The translations under genes were made by a program, and so were the position numbers. Below are positions 1-9,376 of a DNA stretch of 64,000 nt, one piece after another; within the stretch, counting starts at the first letter, position 1; each line of letters starts with the position of its first letter. Under the pieces are notes generated by a model. The model worked only from the letters and a program-made list of their open reading frames with translations. It searched no databases and was not told the origin of the DNA. The stretch covers positions 62,001 through 126,000 of the forward strand of contig CAJTPM010000003.1 in the NCBI GenBank assembly GCA_910578085.1. The letters run 5' to 3'. The DNA is from an uncultured Lachnospiraceae bacterium. GTDB lineage: Bacteria > Bacillota > Clostridia > Lachnospirales > Lachnospiraceae.

Positions 1-1
1 A

Positions 2-1474
2 CCGCTCCTTGCAAAGTATCATGGCTGTGGAGAAAAAAAGGCCATTATAAAGAATGAGAAACAGCTTCAGGATATTCTGAAAAATCTTGAAAATGCAGAC
101 TGGAAGATCACGGATAAAAAATCCGGAGAAAGGACAAAGAAGGCGCCTCTTCCTTTTACAACCTCCACATTACAGCAGGAGGCCAGCAAAGTGTTAAATT
201 TTTCCACCCAGAAGACCATGCGCATTGCGCAGCAGTTGTACGAGGGTGTGGATATCAAAGGAAACGGTACAGTGGGTGTGATCACTTACCTGCGTACTGA
301 CTCCACGAGAGTTTCAGAGGAGGCTTCGTTAGCTGCGGCAAAATACATTGAGGAGAATTATGGTACAGCCTATATGGCGAAGCAAGTGCAGGAAAAAAAG
401 AGCGGGCGCAAAATTCAGGATGCCCATGAGGCGATCCGCCCTACGGATATTGCAAGAACACCTGCGGATCTGAAAGATTCTCTGAGCAGGGATCAGTTCC
501 GTCTGTATCAGCTGATCTGGAAACGTTTTACAGCGAGCCGTATGAATGGCGCCATATATGAGACGACTTCGGTGAAGATCGATGCCGCCGGAGAACGTTT
601 CAGTGTTTCGGCCAGCAAATTAAAGTTTGACGGATTCTTAAGCGTGTATACCCGGGAGGAGGACAGGGAAGAGACTGCGGTGATTTCCGGGAATCTGGAC
701 AGGGGGACCAAACTTGCCTTAAAGGAACTTCAGTATAAACAGCACTTTACTCAGCCGCCGGCACATTATACGGAAGCCTCGGTGGTCAGGGCGCTGGAGG
801 AGCAGGGAATAGGCAGACCCAGTACCTATGCGCCGACACTCACAACACTGCTTGCCAGAAGATATATTGTAAAGGAGAACAAAAATATCTATGTGACGGA
901 GATCGGTGAAGTGGTGGATAAGATGATGCGGGAAGCCTTCCCGACCATCGTTGATGTAAATTTCACGGCTAATATGGAGACGCTGCTTGATGGCGTTGAG
1001 CTGGGAGATGTGGACTGGAAGACTATTATCAGGAATTTCTACCCGGATCTGGACGAAGCGGTGAAAAAGGCTGAGAAACAGCTGGAGGAAGTGGAAATAA
1101 AGGACGAACTGTCGGAAGAATACTGTGATATATGTGGCAGACAGATGGTCATCAAATACGGCCCTCATGGCAGATTCCTTGCATGTCCCGGTTTTCCGGA
1201 CTGCAAAAATACAAAGCCCTATTTTGAGAAGATCGGTGTCGCCTGCCCTGAGTGCGGTGGGGATATCGTGATGAAAAAGACCAGAAAAGGACGAAAATAT
1301 TATGGCTGCATCAATAATCCGGAGTGTGACTTTATGGTGTGGCAGAAACCTTCGGGAGTACTGTGCGAAAAATGCGGCAGTATGATGGTAGAGAAGGGAA
1401 ATAAACTGGTCTGCTCCGGGGAGGGCTGTGGAAATGTGGCAGATAAACCGGCGCATCAGCAATCAGAGGAATAA
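2..1474 (+). CDS. topA: DNA topoisomerase I, C-terminal part (5' end outside window)
   Basis: Type IA topoisomerase that relaxes negative supercoils by single-strand passage. The reading frame is open from base 2, so the gene enters from outside the window. The catalytic tyrosine lies in GVITYLRTDSTRVS (Tyr codon 287-289), and IGRPSTYAPT follows further on. The C-terminus carries three zinc-ribbon modules starting CDICG, CPECGG and CEKCG, each closed by a second cysteine pair, as in most bacterial TopA proteins. The N-terminal Toprim domain is not visible. Gene and family are certain; only the 5' end is missing. Confidence 0.97.
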   Translation, partial: PLLAKYHGCGEKKAIIKNEKQLQDILKNLENADWKITDKKSGERTKKAPLPFTTSTLQQEASKVLNFSTQKTMRIAQQLYEGVDIKGNGTVGVITYLRTDSTRVSEEASLAAAKYIEENYGTAYMAKQVQEKKSGRKIQDAHEAIRPTDIARTPADLKDSLSRDQFRLYQLIWKRFTASRMNGAIYETTSVKIDAAGERFSVSASKLKFDGFLSVYTREEDREETAVISGNLDRGTKLALKELQYKQHFTQPPAHYTEASVVRALEEQGIGRPSTYAPTLTTLLARRYIVKENKNIYVTEIGEVVDKMMREAFPTIVDVNFTANMETLLDGVELGDVDWKTIIRNFYPDLDEAVKKAEKQLEEVEIKDELSEEYCDICGRQMVIKYGPHGRFLACPGFPDCKNTKPYFEKIGVACPECGGDIVMKKTRKGRKYYGCINNPECDFMVWQKPSGVLCEKCGSMMVEKGNKLVCSGEGCGNVADKPAHQQSEE

Positions 1475-1508
1475 TCAGAGGGGATTTGTGGAATAAGTCG
1501 GAAAATAT

Positions 1509-1537
1509 TTGCATTATAGAGAATAATATGATAAAAT
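1509..1537 (+). promoter_or_regulatory. Predicted sigma-A promoter of codY
   Basis: TTGCAT (1509-1514) and TAAAAT (1532-1537) are separated by 17 bases, with TG in the extended -10 position. It lies 54 bases before the codY start in a 116-base gap. The GAAAAT next to the -35 resembles half of a CodY box but the full 15-mer match is poor, so autoregulation is only possible. Confidence 0.6.
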
Positions 1538-1590
1538 AAGGAATATTTTGTTGAAATAGTGATGTGGTAAACGGATTGTAGAGGTAATTT

Positions 1591-2382
1591 GTGGGCAGCA
1601 GTGTACAGTTATTGGATAAGACGAGAAAAATAGGAAAATTATTGCACAACAATAATTCCAGCAAGGTGGTTTTCAACGATATCTGCAGGGTAATGAAGGA
1701 CATTTTGAATTCCAATGTCCTCGTGATCAGCAGAAAGGGGAAAGTGCTGGGAGTAGGGGAGTTGTCGGGGATAAGGCCCCTTGATGTGCTGCTCTCCGAC
1801 AATGTGGGGAAATTTGTGGACAGTATGTTAAACGAGAGGCTGCTTGGAGTTCTTTCCACAAAGGAAAATGTAAATCTGGAGACTCTTGGCTTTGAAGAGC
1901 AGACGGCCAAAAAGTATGAAGCGTTAATTTCCCCCATTGAGATAGCCGGTGAAAGACTGGGAACGCTGTTCATTTACAAAGAGGATGAGACATATGATAT
2001 AGATGACATTATTCTGTGTGAATATGGAAGCACCGTGGTGGGACTGGAGATGCTTCGGGCGGTCAGTGAGGAGACGGCAGCAGAGAGCAGGAAGCTTGCT
2101 GTTGTAAAATCAGCCGTCAGTACACTTTCCTATTCGGAAATGGAGGCGATCATCTGCATTTTTGATGAATTAAACGGCAGAGAGGGAATCCTTGTAGCAA
2201 GCAAGATCGCTGACAGAGTGGGCATCACCCGTTCCGTGATTGTCAATGCCCTGCGGAAATTTGAGAGTGCAGGTGTCATTGAGTCACGTTCTTCCGGCAT
2301 GAAAGGAACTTCCATTAAAGTGCTGAATGATGCGATCTATGAAGAGATAGCGTCTTTGAAGGCCCGGATGGATAACAGGTGA
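1591..2382 (+). CDS. codY: GTP/branched-chain amino acid-sensing transcriptional regulator CodY
   Basis: Global regulator that represses nutrient-limitation genes, in several Firmicutes including motility genes, when GTP and branched-chain amino acids are plentiful. The 263-residue length is typical. The N-terminal GAF domain covers about residues 1-155, and the C-terminal winged HTH includes ASKIADRVGITRSVIVNALR and the wing SRSSGMKGTSIKVLN. Translation starts at GTG 1591 after GAGGT. It sits between topA and the fla/che operon as in Bacillus, but without trmFO, codV or hslVU. Its own promoter and a 3' terminator suggest a single-gene transcript. Confidence 0.96.
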   Translation: MGSSVQLLDKTRKIGKLLHNNNSSKVVFNDICRVMKDILNSNVLVISRKGKVLGVGELSGIRPLDVLLSDNVGKFVDSMLNERLLGVLSTKENVNLETLGFEEQTAKKYEALISPIEIAGERLGTLFIYKEDETYDIDDIILCEYGSTVVGLEMLRAVSEETAAESRKLAVVKSAVSTLSYSEMEAIICIFDELNGREGILVASKIADRVGITRSVIVNALRKFESAGVIESRSSGMKGTSIKVLNDAIYEEIASLKARMDNR

Positions 2383-2440
2383 TTTACAGGCAGGCCTCGC
2401 ATGAAAAAAGGATAAATGGTCACGGATTGACAGGAGAGAA

Positions 2441-2484
2441 AAAAGGAATTTATTGGCAGAGATAGATTCCTTTTGCTTTTTTTT
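2441..2484 (+). terminator. Rho-independent terminator after codY
   Basis: AAAAGGAAT (2441-2449) pairs with ATTCCTTTT (2466-2474), followed by an eight-base T run (2477-2484). It separates codY from the flagellar promoter. Confidence 0.65.
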
Positions 2485-2530
2485 CCATAAAAAACCGTGG
2501 CAGGAAAATGTATTGTATTTGAAAAAGCAC

Positions 2531-2558
2531 TTGTTTTTTTCGGGGATTCCCGTATAAT
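2531..2558 (+). promoter_or_regulatory. Predicted sigma-A promoter of the fla/che operon
   Basis: TTGTTT (2531-2536), 16-base spacer, TATAAT (2553-2558), 48 bases before the flgB start. It is the only good promoter between the codY terminator and flgB, so it is the likely main operon promoter. No convincing CodY box overlaps it. Confidence 0.6.
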
Positions 2559-2606
2559 AATATATGTGAAAAAGTGAGAAGTTTTATACACAGGAAGGAG
2601 AATGCG

Positions 2607-3005
2607 ATGAGCACTCTGTTAAACACCAACATTTACGACTACATGAAGGTGTTGGATAAGGCGGCGGATGCTGCCTGGATCAGAAATGACTGTATTAATA
2701 ATAACCTGGCAAATGTAAATACGCCGAAGTATAAACGGGAAGATGTGGATTTTAAGGCCCAGTTAAAGCAGGCGTTAAATGAATTCCGCTATATGACTAC
2801 GGATGAAAAGGTTGCCTCTTTGACAAATGAGGATCTGAAACCGAAATCTTACATAGATTATGCCGGCTACTCTTACCGGAAAGATGAAAATAACGTGGAT
2901 GTGGATGTGGAAAATGTGTATCTGGCAGAAAACCAGATTTATTATAATGGCTTGACGACGGCGATTACAGCGGAATTTAATGATCTGAGGACCGTGACAA
3001 AATAG
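2607..3005 (+). CDS. flgB: Flagellar basal-body rod protein FlgB
   Basis: Proximal rod subunit joining the MS ring to the rod, secreted by the flagellar type III apparatus. At 132 residues it has the family length. The Flg_bb_rod segment AWIRNDCINNNLANVNTPKY contains the conserved N-A-N-V-N-T-P pattern, and the C-terminus is helical. ATG 2607 is preferred over an in-frame GTG at 2574 because AAGGAG lies directly in front and the family starts here. First gene of the operon; flgC follows after 43 bases. Confidence 0.95.
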   Translation: MSTLLNTNIYDYMKVLDKAADAAWIRNDCINNNLANVNTPKYKREDVDFKAQLKQALNEFRYMTTDEKVASLTNEDLKPKSYIDYAGYSYRKDENNVDVDVENVYLAENQIYYNGLTTAITAEFNDLRTVTK

Positions 3006-3048
3006 AAGCAGATAAAATATACTGCCAGGCAGAGATAAGGAGTATACT

Positions 3049-3495
3049 ATGGGACTTTTTACGGCTTTTGATATCAGCGCCACCGGGATGACTGCGGAAC
3101 GTTACCGCATGGATATCATTTCGGAAAATCTGGCGAATATGAATACGACGAGAACGGAGGACGGGACACCTTACCGCAGAAAAGTGGTGGTTTTTGAAGA
3201 ACGTAGCAATAAGACACCGTTCGCCCATGTTCTGGATGCCAAGCGGGATAAATACTCCGGTACCGGTGTAAAGGTGACGGGAGTCTATGAGGATGAATGG
3301 ACGGAAATGAAAATGGTTTATGATCCGGCCCATCCCGATGCGGATGAGAACGGTTACGTGATGTATCCGAATGTGGATGCTGTCACGGAGTTTGTTAATC
3401 TGATCGATGCCAGCCGTGGATATGAGGTCAATGCTACGGCTTTTGAAGCCAGCAAGAGCATGGCGCAGAGAGGTCTTACAATAGGTCAGGCCTGA
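3049..3495 (+). CDS. flgC: Flagellar basal-body rod protein FlgC
   Basis: Rod subunit that assembles with FlgB and FliE. It has 148 residues. The N-terminal rod motif reads RYRMDIISENLANMNTTRT, and the C-terminus FVNLIDASRGYEVNATAFE is the typical Flg_bbr_C heptad helix. Start ATG 3049 follows ATAAGGAG. It lies between flgB and fliE in the standard order. Confidence 0.95.
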   Translation: MGLFTAFDISATGMTAERYRMDIISENLANMNTTRTEDGTPYRRKVVVFEERSNKTPFAHVLDAKRDKYSGTGVKVTGVYEDEWTEMKMVYDPAHPDADENGYVMYPNVDAVTEFVNLIDASRGYEVNATAFEASKSMAQRGLTIGQA

Positions 3496-3539
3496 CAGTT
3501 GAATGACCGATAAGAGCAGGAAAGGAAGCGACAACGCAA

Positions 3540-3872
3540 ATGGATATTACATCTTTGTTCAGTGTGAACTCTGCTGATCTGGTGGATGTGGCAAAAAAAG
3601 CCACTTCGACGATCACAAATCCGATCAAAACAGAGGAAGAAAGGGGAGGATTTGACTCCCTGTTGGATACGGCGATAAAGAATTTTAATCTTACCAATGC
3701 CTATCAGTCGGATAAGGAAGATATGGAACTGAAATGGGCGATGGGAGAAGTGGATAATCCACACGATCTGACGATTGCGCTGAGCAAAGCTTCCCAGGCA
3801 TTAAATTATACCACAGCCATCAGAGACAGACTGCTTGAGGCTTACAGAGAGATTATGCAGATGCAGATTTGA
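3540..3872 (+). CDS. fliE: Flagellar hook-basal body complex protein FliE
   Basis: Small export substrate (110 residues) that links the MS ring to the rod. The conserved C-terminal half contains NPHDLTIALSKASQALNYTT and RDRLLEAYREIMQMQI, the usual FliE signature. ATG 3540 follows AAAGGAAG. fliF is 72 bases downstream. Confidence 0.93.
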   Translation: MDITSLFSVNSADLVDVAKKATSTITNPIKTEEERGGFDSLLDTAIKNFNLTNAYQSDKEDMELKWAMGEVDNPHDLTIALSKASQALNYTTAIRDRLLEAYREIMQMQI

Positions 3873-3944
3873 GCACTGCCCCTTTTTGCTGCCCGAAAGT
3901 CCAGACAGCAGGAAAGATAAAGTACAAGTGGGAGAAATGTCCAG

Positions 3945-5552
3945 ATGCAGGAAAAAATAAAAGAATTAATAAAAAAGATTGTGGACTGGTGGAAAAGTCT
4001 GAAAATTAAGCAGCGTACCATGATCGTATGTATTGCTGCTGCTATTATCCTTGTTTTGGTGGTTGTGATATCCATTCTTTCCAAACCACAATATACTCTT
4101 TTAAAAGAGTGTGAGACGGCGAACGAGGGCGCCCAGATCAAACAGATCCTGGATGATGAGGGTGGTTATACATATCGAATATCAGATGACGGGCTCCGGG
4201 TGGAGGTGGCTACTTCTCAGCTGGGGAATGCCAATCTTTTACTGGCTTCCAACAGTATCGTATCCGACAGATACACCATTGATAATGTGACAGAGGGCGG
4301 TCTTGGCGTAACCGAAGCGGATAAGCAGAAACGCTATGTCAAAATGCTGCAGGATGAACTGGAGCATGATTTTATTGGCATGTTCAGCGCAATTAAAGAG
4401 GCTACGGTAGTGCTCCATGTGCCGGAGGAAGACGGCAGGCTGATCGCTGCGGAACAGGAATCATCCGCTTCTATCGTGCTGACGATCGACGGGGAGTTTT
4501 CCACTGATAATGCGGCTTTTCTGGCCAGGGCAGTGGCGACTGCACTGGGAAACAGTACGACAGACAATATTACTATCATTGACAGCACCGGCATGATGCT
4601 TTTTTCTGGTGACGATAATTTCTATATTTCAGGGACTTCCAATTCTCCGATGGTGATCAAACGGGAATCGGAGGAAGCGGTGGGTATGAAAATAAAGAAT
4701 GCCCTGAAGGGAACCAACAACTTTGATTCCATTGAAGCGGCAGTTAATCTGATGATCGATTTTTCGGACACCAACGTTGTGGATCACAATTATTATGCGC
4801 CGGAAAATTCCACCCAGGGACTGCTTGCAGAGGCGCATATCTATAATACGGACTCCACGGCAGGAGGCGGTGATATTCCGGGAACGGATTCCAATGATGA
4901 GCCTGCTACCTATGTGCTTGATACGGATGGAAACCAGAGTACATCCACATCGGAGGAGGACTACAGATACGTACCGAGCGAGCGGATCACCACGTCCAAC
5001 ACCGTAGGCGGCATCATCGATTATCAGAATTCTTCAGCGGGTATCACAGCCATAGATTATGTGATCGTGAAGGAGGAGATTGTCAGAAGCCAGGGACTTC
5101 TGGACGGTATCAGCTGGGAAGAATATAAGGCGCAGAACAGCGGCAGAAGAAGGATCGAGAATGATGCGGACTGGATCAGTGTCGTTGCCATGTCCACCGG
5201 TATTCCGACGGAGAATATTTCCATTGTCGCCTATGAGGAAAACTGGTTTATTGATAAAGAGGGACTGGATGTTAAAGGTACGGATGTGATCGCCTTTGTG
5301 CTGATCCTGCTGATCCTTGGATTGCTTGCGTTTGTGATTCTGCGGAGCATGATGCGGGAGAGAGTGCCGGAGGAACCGGAGGAACCGTTGCCTGTGGATG
5401 AGCTGCTGCAGTCTGCGCCGGATGAAGTGGTGGAGGAATTCGGTGTGGAGCCGAAATCGGAGGAACGCCTTATCCTGGAGAAATTTATACAGGAAAATCC
5501 GGAAGCGGCGGCAAATCTGCTGCGTAACTGGCTGAATGAAGAATGGGGGTAA
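3945..5552 (+). CDS. fliF: Flagellar MS-ring protein FliF
   Basis: Forms the MS ring in the cytoplasmic membrane, the platform for rotor and export gate. At 535 residues it has an N-terminal membrane helix (about 25-45), the YscJ/FliF periplasmic domains with QYTLLKECETANEGAQIKQILDD-like start, a low-complexity Gly/Ser/Thr linker near 300-340, a second membrane helix near 452-470 and a cytoplasmic tail that binds FliG. ATG 3945 follows GGGAGA; an ATG at 3937 is out of frame. Confidence 0.95.
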   Translation: MQEKIKELIKKIVDWWKSLKIKQRTMIVCIAAAIILVLVVVISILSKPQYTLLKECETANEGAQIKQILDDEGGYTYRISDDGLRVEVATSQLGNANLLLASNSIVSDRYTIDNVTEGGLGVTEADKQKRYVKMLQDELEHDFIGMFSAIKEATVVLHVPEEDGRLIAAEQESSASIVLTIDGEFSTDNAAFLARAVATALGNSTTDNITIIDSTGMMLFSGDDNFYISGTSNSPMVIKRESEEAVGMKIKNALKGTNNFDSIEAAVNLMIDFSDTNVVDHNYYAPENSTQGLLAEAHIYNTDSTAGGGDIPGTDSNDEPATYVLDTDGNQSTSTSEEDYRYVPSERITTSNTVGGIIDYQNSSAGITAIDYVIVKEEIVRSQGLLDGISWEEYKAQNSGRRRIENDADWISVVAMSTGIPTENISIVAYEENWFIDKEGLDVKGTDVIAFVLILLILGLLAFVILRSMMRERVPEEPEEPLPVDELLQSAPDEVVEEFGVEPKSEERLILEKFIQENPEAAANLLRNWLNEEWG

Positions 5553-5558
5553 TATACC

Positions 5559-6584
5559 ATGGCGAATGTAGGGGAAATGAGCATTGAGGATCTGGGAGGG
5601 TTACAGAAGGCGGCGGTTCTTCTGATTTCTCTTGGACCTGAGATGTCCTCCCAGATATTTAAACATCTGAAAGAGGAAGAGATAGAAGAGTTGACACTGG
5701 AGATAGCCAACACAAGAAGTATTACAGCCAAACTCAAGGAGGATGTCACAAACGAGTTTTACAGCCTCTGTCTTGCTTCCCAGTATATTGCTGAGGGAGG
5801 TATCGGATATGCCAAGGAAGTGCTGGAGAAAGCTCTTGGCGAGGATAAGGCGGTGGATGTAATCAGCAAACTGACGGCATCTTTGCAGGTGAAACCTTTT
5901 GAATTTGTCAGAAAGACAGATGCTTCTCAGCTGCTCAACTTTATTCAGGATGAGCATCCTCAGACGATAGCGCTTATTCTATCTTATCTGTCACCGGGGC
6001 AGGCGGCTTTGATCGTTTCGGCCCTTCCACCGGATAAACAGGCGGATGTGGCGAAGCGTATTGCGGTGATGGACAGAACCAGCCCGGATATTATCAAGGA
6101 GGTGGAGAATATTCTGGAATCAAAGCTGGCAGCTCTTGTCAATCAGGATTTCACCATTGTCGGCGGCGTAGACGCCGTAGTGGATATTTTGAATACGGTA
6201 GACAGGGGAACAGAGAAACATATCATGGAGACGTTGGAGATCGAGGAGCCGGAGCTGGCGGACGAGATCCGAAAGAAGATGTTTGTATTCGAGGATATTC
6301 TGCTGCTGGACGACAGATCGATCCAGCGTGTGCTCAGGGATGTGGACAACAACGATCTGGCAGTTTCCTTAAAGAGTTCCAACGAGGAAGTGAAGAATAC
6401 TATCTTCAACAACCTTTCCAAGCGTCTGGCATCTATGATTCAGGAAGACATGGAGTTTATGGGACCTGTAAGAATGAAAGACGTGGAAGAAGCGCAGCAG
6501 AAGATCGTAAATATTATCAGAAAATTGGAAGACTCCGGAGAGATCGTGATCTCCAGAGGCGGAGGGGACGAGGTCATTGTCTAA
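5559..6584 (+). CDS. fliG: Flagellar motor switch protein FliG
   Basis: Torque-transmitting rotor protein at the FliF-FliM interface. The 341-residue length is standard. Recognisable parts are the N-terminal FliF-binding region GLQKAAVLLISLGPEMSSQI, the middle EHPQTIALILSYL stretch with the EHPQ motif, and the C-terminal charged helix LDDRSIQRVLRDVDNNDL that contacts MotA. It starts six bases after fliF, and its end overlaps the fliH start by eight bases. Confidence 0.97.
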   Translation: MANVGEMSIEDLGGLQKAAVLLISLGPEMSSQIFKHLKEEEIEELTLEIANTRSITAKLKEDVTNEFYSLCLASQYIAEGGIGYAKEVLEKALGEDKAVDVISKLTASLQVKPFEFVRKTDASQLLNFIQDEHPQTIALILSYLSPGQAALIVSALPPDKQADVAKRIAVMDRTSPDIIKEVENILESKLAALVNQDFTIVGGVDAVVDILNTVDRGTEKHIMETLEIEEPELADEIRKKMFVFEDILLLDDRSIQRVLRDVDNNDLAVSLKSSNEEVKNTIFNNLSKRLASMIQEDMEFMGPVRMKDVEEAQQKIVNIIRKLEDSGEIVISRGGGDEVIV

Positions 6585-7446
6585 TTTATTAAAGTCAGGC
6601 TTTGTAAACTTCCGGGAGGGAGAAGCAAAAATTATAGACCCCAATGAAAATACTGCGAAACGCCTTGGATGGCGGCCTGCAGAAAACAGTCTTCCATCTC
6701 AGTCTTTTGCGGCTTCACCGGAAGGATTTCAGCCGGCGGAGTTCGAAGAGATGGATGAGGAGACGGGGAAGGCCCTTTTTGGGGAGGAGTCCGGCAATAT
6801 CTACCGGGAAAAACCTGTGTATGAAGGTCCTTCTCCGGAGGAACTGTTAGAAGCTGCCAGAGTGGAAATAGAGCAGATGAAGGCAGCTGCCGAGCAGGAG
6901 GTGGCTGCGATCAGAGCACAGGCGGCAGAAGAAGGCAGGCAGGCAGGTTATACTGAGGGCTTTGCCAGGGGACATGAAGAGGCTCTTCTGGAAGTGGAAA
7001 AAGCGGAACAGAGAACAAACAAAGCGATAGAGGAAACAGAGGCGGTGCGGGATAAGCTTCGCCTTGAATACGAAGAGAAACTGCAGGAGATGGAACCTAT
7101 GGTGATAGAGGAGCTGACTGAGATCTATGACCATGTTTTCAAGGCGGGATTAAAAGATCAGAAAGAAATTATTTTTCATCTGCTGGACACAACGTTACAC
7201 CGGATCGACAGCGGCAGAGAGTTTATTGTCAGGGTTTCTCAGACAGATTATGAATATATCAATACCCGTAAGGACGCACTTCTCACAGGAATGCCAGGGG
7301 TCAGAATGGATCTTGTGGCGGATGTTACGATGAAGCGGGGGGAGGGAATCATTGAGACCGGCGGCGGTCTTTTTGACTGTAGTATCGATGTGGAACTGCA
7401 GGAATTAAAAAACAGGATTCATATGCTTGCGTATCAGAAAGAGTAG
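6577..7446 (+). CDS. fliH: Flagellar assembly protein FliH
   Basis: Regulator and peripheral stalk of the flagellar export ATPase FliI. It has 289 residues, an acidic variable N-terminus, a long charged coiled coil (about 90-180) with the AEQEVAAIRAQAAEEG pattern, and a conserved C-terminal domain ending in GGLFDCSIDVELQELKN. Start is TTG 6577, overlapping fliG by eight bases and preceded by GGAGGGG, which fits translational coupling. Sequence conservation of the family is low; position and architecture support the call. Confidence 0.9.
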   Translation: MSNLLKSGFVNFREGEAKIIDPNENTAKRLGWRPAENSLPSQSFAASPEGFQPAEFEEMDEETGKALFGEESGNIYREKPVYEGPSPEELLEAARVEIEQMKAAAEQEVAAIRAQAAEEGRQAGYTEGFARGHEEALLEVEKAEQRTNKAIEETEAVRDKLRLEYEEKLQEMEPMVIEELTEIYDHVFKAGLKDQKEIIFHLLDTTLHRIDSGREFIVRVSQTDYEYINTRKDALLTGMPGVRMDLVADVTMKRGEGIIETGGGLFDCSIDVELQELKNRIHMLAYQKE

Positions 7447-7458
7447 CGGGAGGAAGAT

Positions 7459-8787
7459 TTGGAGAGATCGATGCTCACTCACTTGAAAAAATATGAAAAA
7501 TGTATTGAGGAACCACTGTTTAAAAAGATGGGGAAAGTGGTGAATGTCATCGGGCTGACGATTGAGTCGGCAGGACCGGACGCGAAGCTTGGAGATATCT
7601 GCAGGATATTTCCTGCGGGAGGACAGGATGCAGGAAAACCCATTATGGCAGAAGTGGTGGGTTTTAAAGGGGGGATGACACAGCTGATGCCCTATGAGGT
7701 AACAGACGGCATCGGTTCCGGCAGTGTTGTGGAAAACACAGATATGCCGTTGATGGTGGAGATTACTGATGATATCCTGGGAAGGACGTTGGACGGACTG
7801 GGAAGACCGGTGGATGGTTCGGTTTTCGAGGTCGGTGCCAGATATCCTGTGGAGGCAGCCCCGCCGGATCCCCTTGCGAGGGAGATCATCGATGAAGTGC
7901 TCCCCTTGGGTGTGAAGGCAGTGGATGGTCTTCTGACAGTGGGAAAAGGCCAGAGAATCGGGATTTTTGCCGGTTCCGGTGTGGGAAAATCCACACTGAT
8001 GGGAATGTTTGCAAGGAATACGACAGCGCAGATCAATGTCATTGCCCTGATCGGGGAGCGTGGCAGAGAGGTGCGCGAATTTATAGAGAGAGACCTGGGA
8101 CCTGAGGGGATGGCACGGTCTGTGGTGGTGGTGTCCACCTCAGATAAGCCGGCGCTTGAGAGAAACAAAGCGGCAAAGACAGCAACAGCTATCGCAGAAT
8201 ATTTCAGGGATCAGGGAAAGGATGTGCTACTGATGATGGATTCTCTGACCCGTTTTTCCATGGCCCAGCGGGAGATCGGGCTTGCCAGCGGGGAACCGCC
8301 GGTATCCAGAGGATATCCCCCCAGCGTGTATGCGGAGATGCCGAAATTGCTGGAGAGAGCAGGACGCAACGATAAAGGTTCCATCACAGGACTTTATACG
8401 GTGTTAGTGGATGGGGATGATTTTAATGAGCCTATCACTGATACGGCCAGAAGTATTCTGGACGGACATATCATGTTAAACAGGAAGCTTGCCCATAAAA
8501 ATCATTACCCTGCCATCGATGTGCTGCAGAGTATTTCCAGATGTATGAGTTCCATTGCCACCAGAGAGCATAAGGCTATGGCGGGGAAACTGAAAAATGT
8601 GCTTGCTACCTATCAGGAGGCCGAGGATCTGATCAATATCGGCGCCTACAAGGCGGGCAGTAATCCGGATATCGACTATGCGATTTCCAAGATCGGACAG
8701 GTGAACGAATTTTTAATGCAGGATGTGGAAACAAAAACCGGTTTTGAGGAGACTGTGGAGGCGCTCGGTGCTATTTTTGTTTCATAG
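7459..8787 (+). CDS. fliI: Flagellum-specific export ATPase FliI
   Basis: F1-type ATPase that powers early flagellar protein export together with FliH and FliJ. It has 442 residues. Walker A is GIFAGSGVGKSTLMG, Walker B region DVLLMMDSLTRFSMAQREI, and the flagellar-type RGYPPSVYAEMPKLLERAG follows. Start TTG 7459 lies five bases after GGAGG; an in-frame ATG at 7471 is a weaker alternative. Confidence 0.96.
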   Translation: MERSMLTHLKKYEKCIEEPLFKKMGKVVNVIGLTIESAGPDAKLGDICRIFPAGGQDAGKPIMAEVVGFKGGMTQLMPYEVTDGIGSGSVVENTDMPLMVEITDDILGRTLDGLGRPVDGSVFEVGARYPVEAAPPDPLAREIIDEVLPLGVKAVDGLLTVGKGQRIGIFAGSGVGKSTLMGMFARNTTAQINVIALIGERGREVREFIERDLGPEGMARSVVVVSTSDKPALERNKAAKTATAIAEYFRDQGKDVLLMMDSLTRFSMAQREIGLASGEPPVSRGYPPSVYAEMPKLLERAGRNDKGSITGLYTVLVDGDDFNEPITDTARSILDGHIMLNRKLAHKNHYPAIDVLQSISRCMSSIATREHKAMAGKLKNVLATYQEAEDLINIGAYKAGSNPDIDYAISKIGQVNEFLMQDVETKTGFEETVEALGAIFVS

Positions 8788-8817
8788 GAAATTGCACAGT
8801 CCCATGGAGAGCGGAAT

Positions 8818-9321
8818 ATGGCCAAATTCGTATATAAAATGCAGAGCGTTCTGAATATCAAGGAAAAAATGGAGGAGCAGGCGAAAGCTGCCTTCAGCAT
8901 GGCAAACGCTGCCCTTCGGACAGAGGAAGAACGATTACAGCGTCTGTATCAACGCAGAATCCAGTATCTGGCGGAAGGCGCTCTGCTGCGCCAGACAATA
9001 CTTGATCCATTGAAGCTTCAGGAAAACGAAGCGGCATTACATTATATCGCGGAAGAGATCAGAGACCAGAAAATACGTGTGAAGCGGGCGGAGGAAGCTT
9101 TGGAGAGGGCCAGGCTGGTTTTACAGGAATACAGGATAGAGCGCAGGACCCATGAGCAGTTGAAGGAAGCTGCTTTTGAAGAGTTTAAGGAAGAACTGGC
9201 AAAAGAAGAGAGTAAGGAAGTGGATGAGCTGGTGAGTTATGTCTACGGTCGCCGTGGGCGCGAGGAAGGAACAGAACCGACGGATGGCGCTGTATGGGGA
9301 GAGTGTAATGTTTTCTCCTGA
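8818..9321 (+). CDS. fliJ: Flagellar export chaperone FliJ
   Basis: Coiled-coil stalk protein of the export ATPase. At 167 residues it is slightly longer than usual (about 147). The start MAKFVYKMQSVLNIKEKMEEQA has the F-x-L-x-x-hLxhKxxxE pattern of FliJ, and the rest is almost all helical and highly charged. Its place directly after fliI is diagnostic. Confidence 0.85.
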   Translation: MAKFVYKMQSVLNIKEKMEEQAKAAFSMANAALRTEEERLQRLYQRRIQYLAEGALLRQTILDPLKLQENEAALHYIAEEIRDQKIRVKRAEEALERARLVLQEYRIERRTHEQLKEAAFEEFKEELAKEESKEVDELVSYVYGRRGREEGTEPTDGAVWGECNVFS

Positions 9322-9376
9322 AATGATCTGTGTTGTCTTACATGGAGACTAGCGAACAGAGCGTGAGGATTGGTAT

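Noticed and set aside
3506..3513. ACCGATAA resembling a sigma-28 -10 box before fliE
   Set aside because: The position 15 bases upstream reads CAGG, so there is no -35 element.
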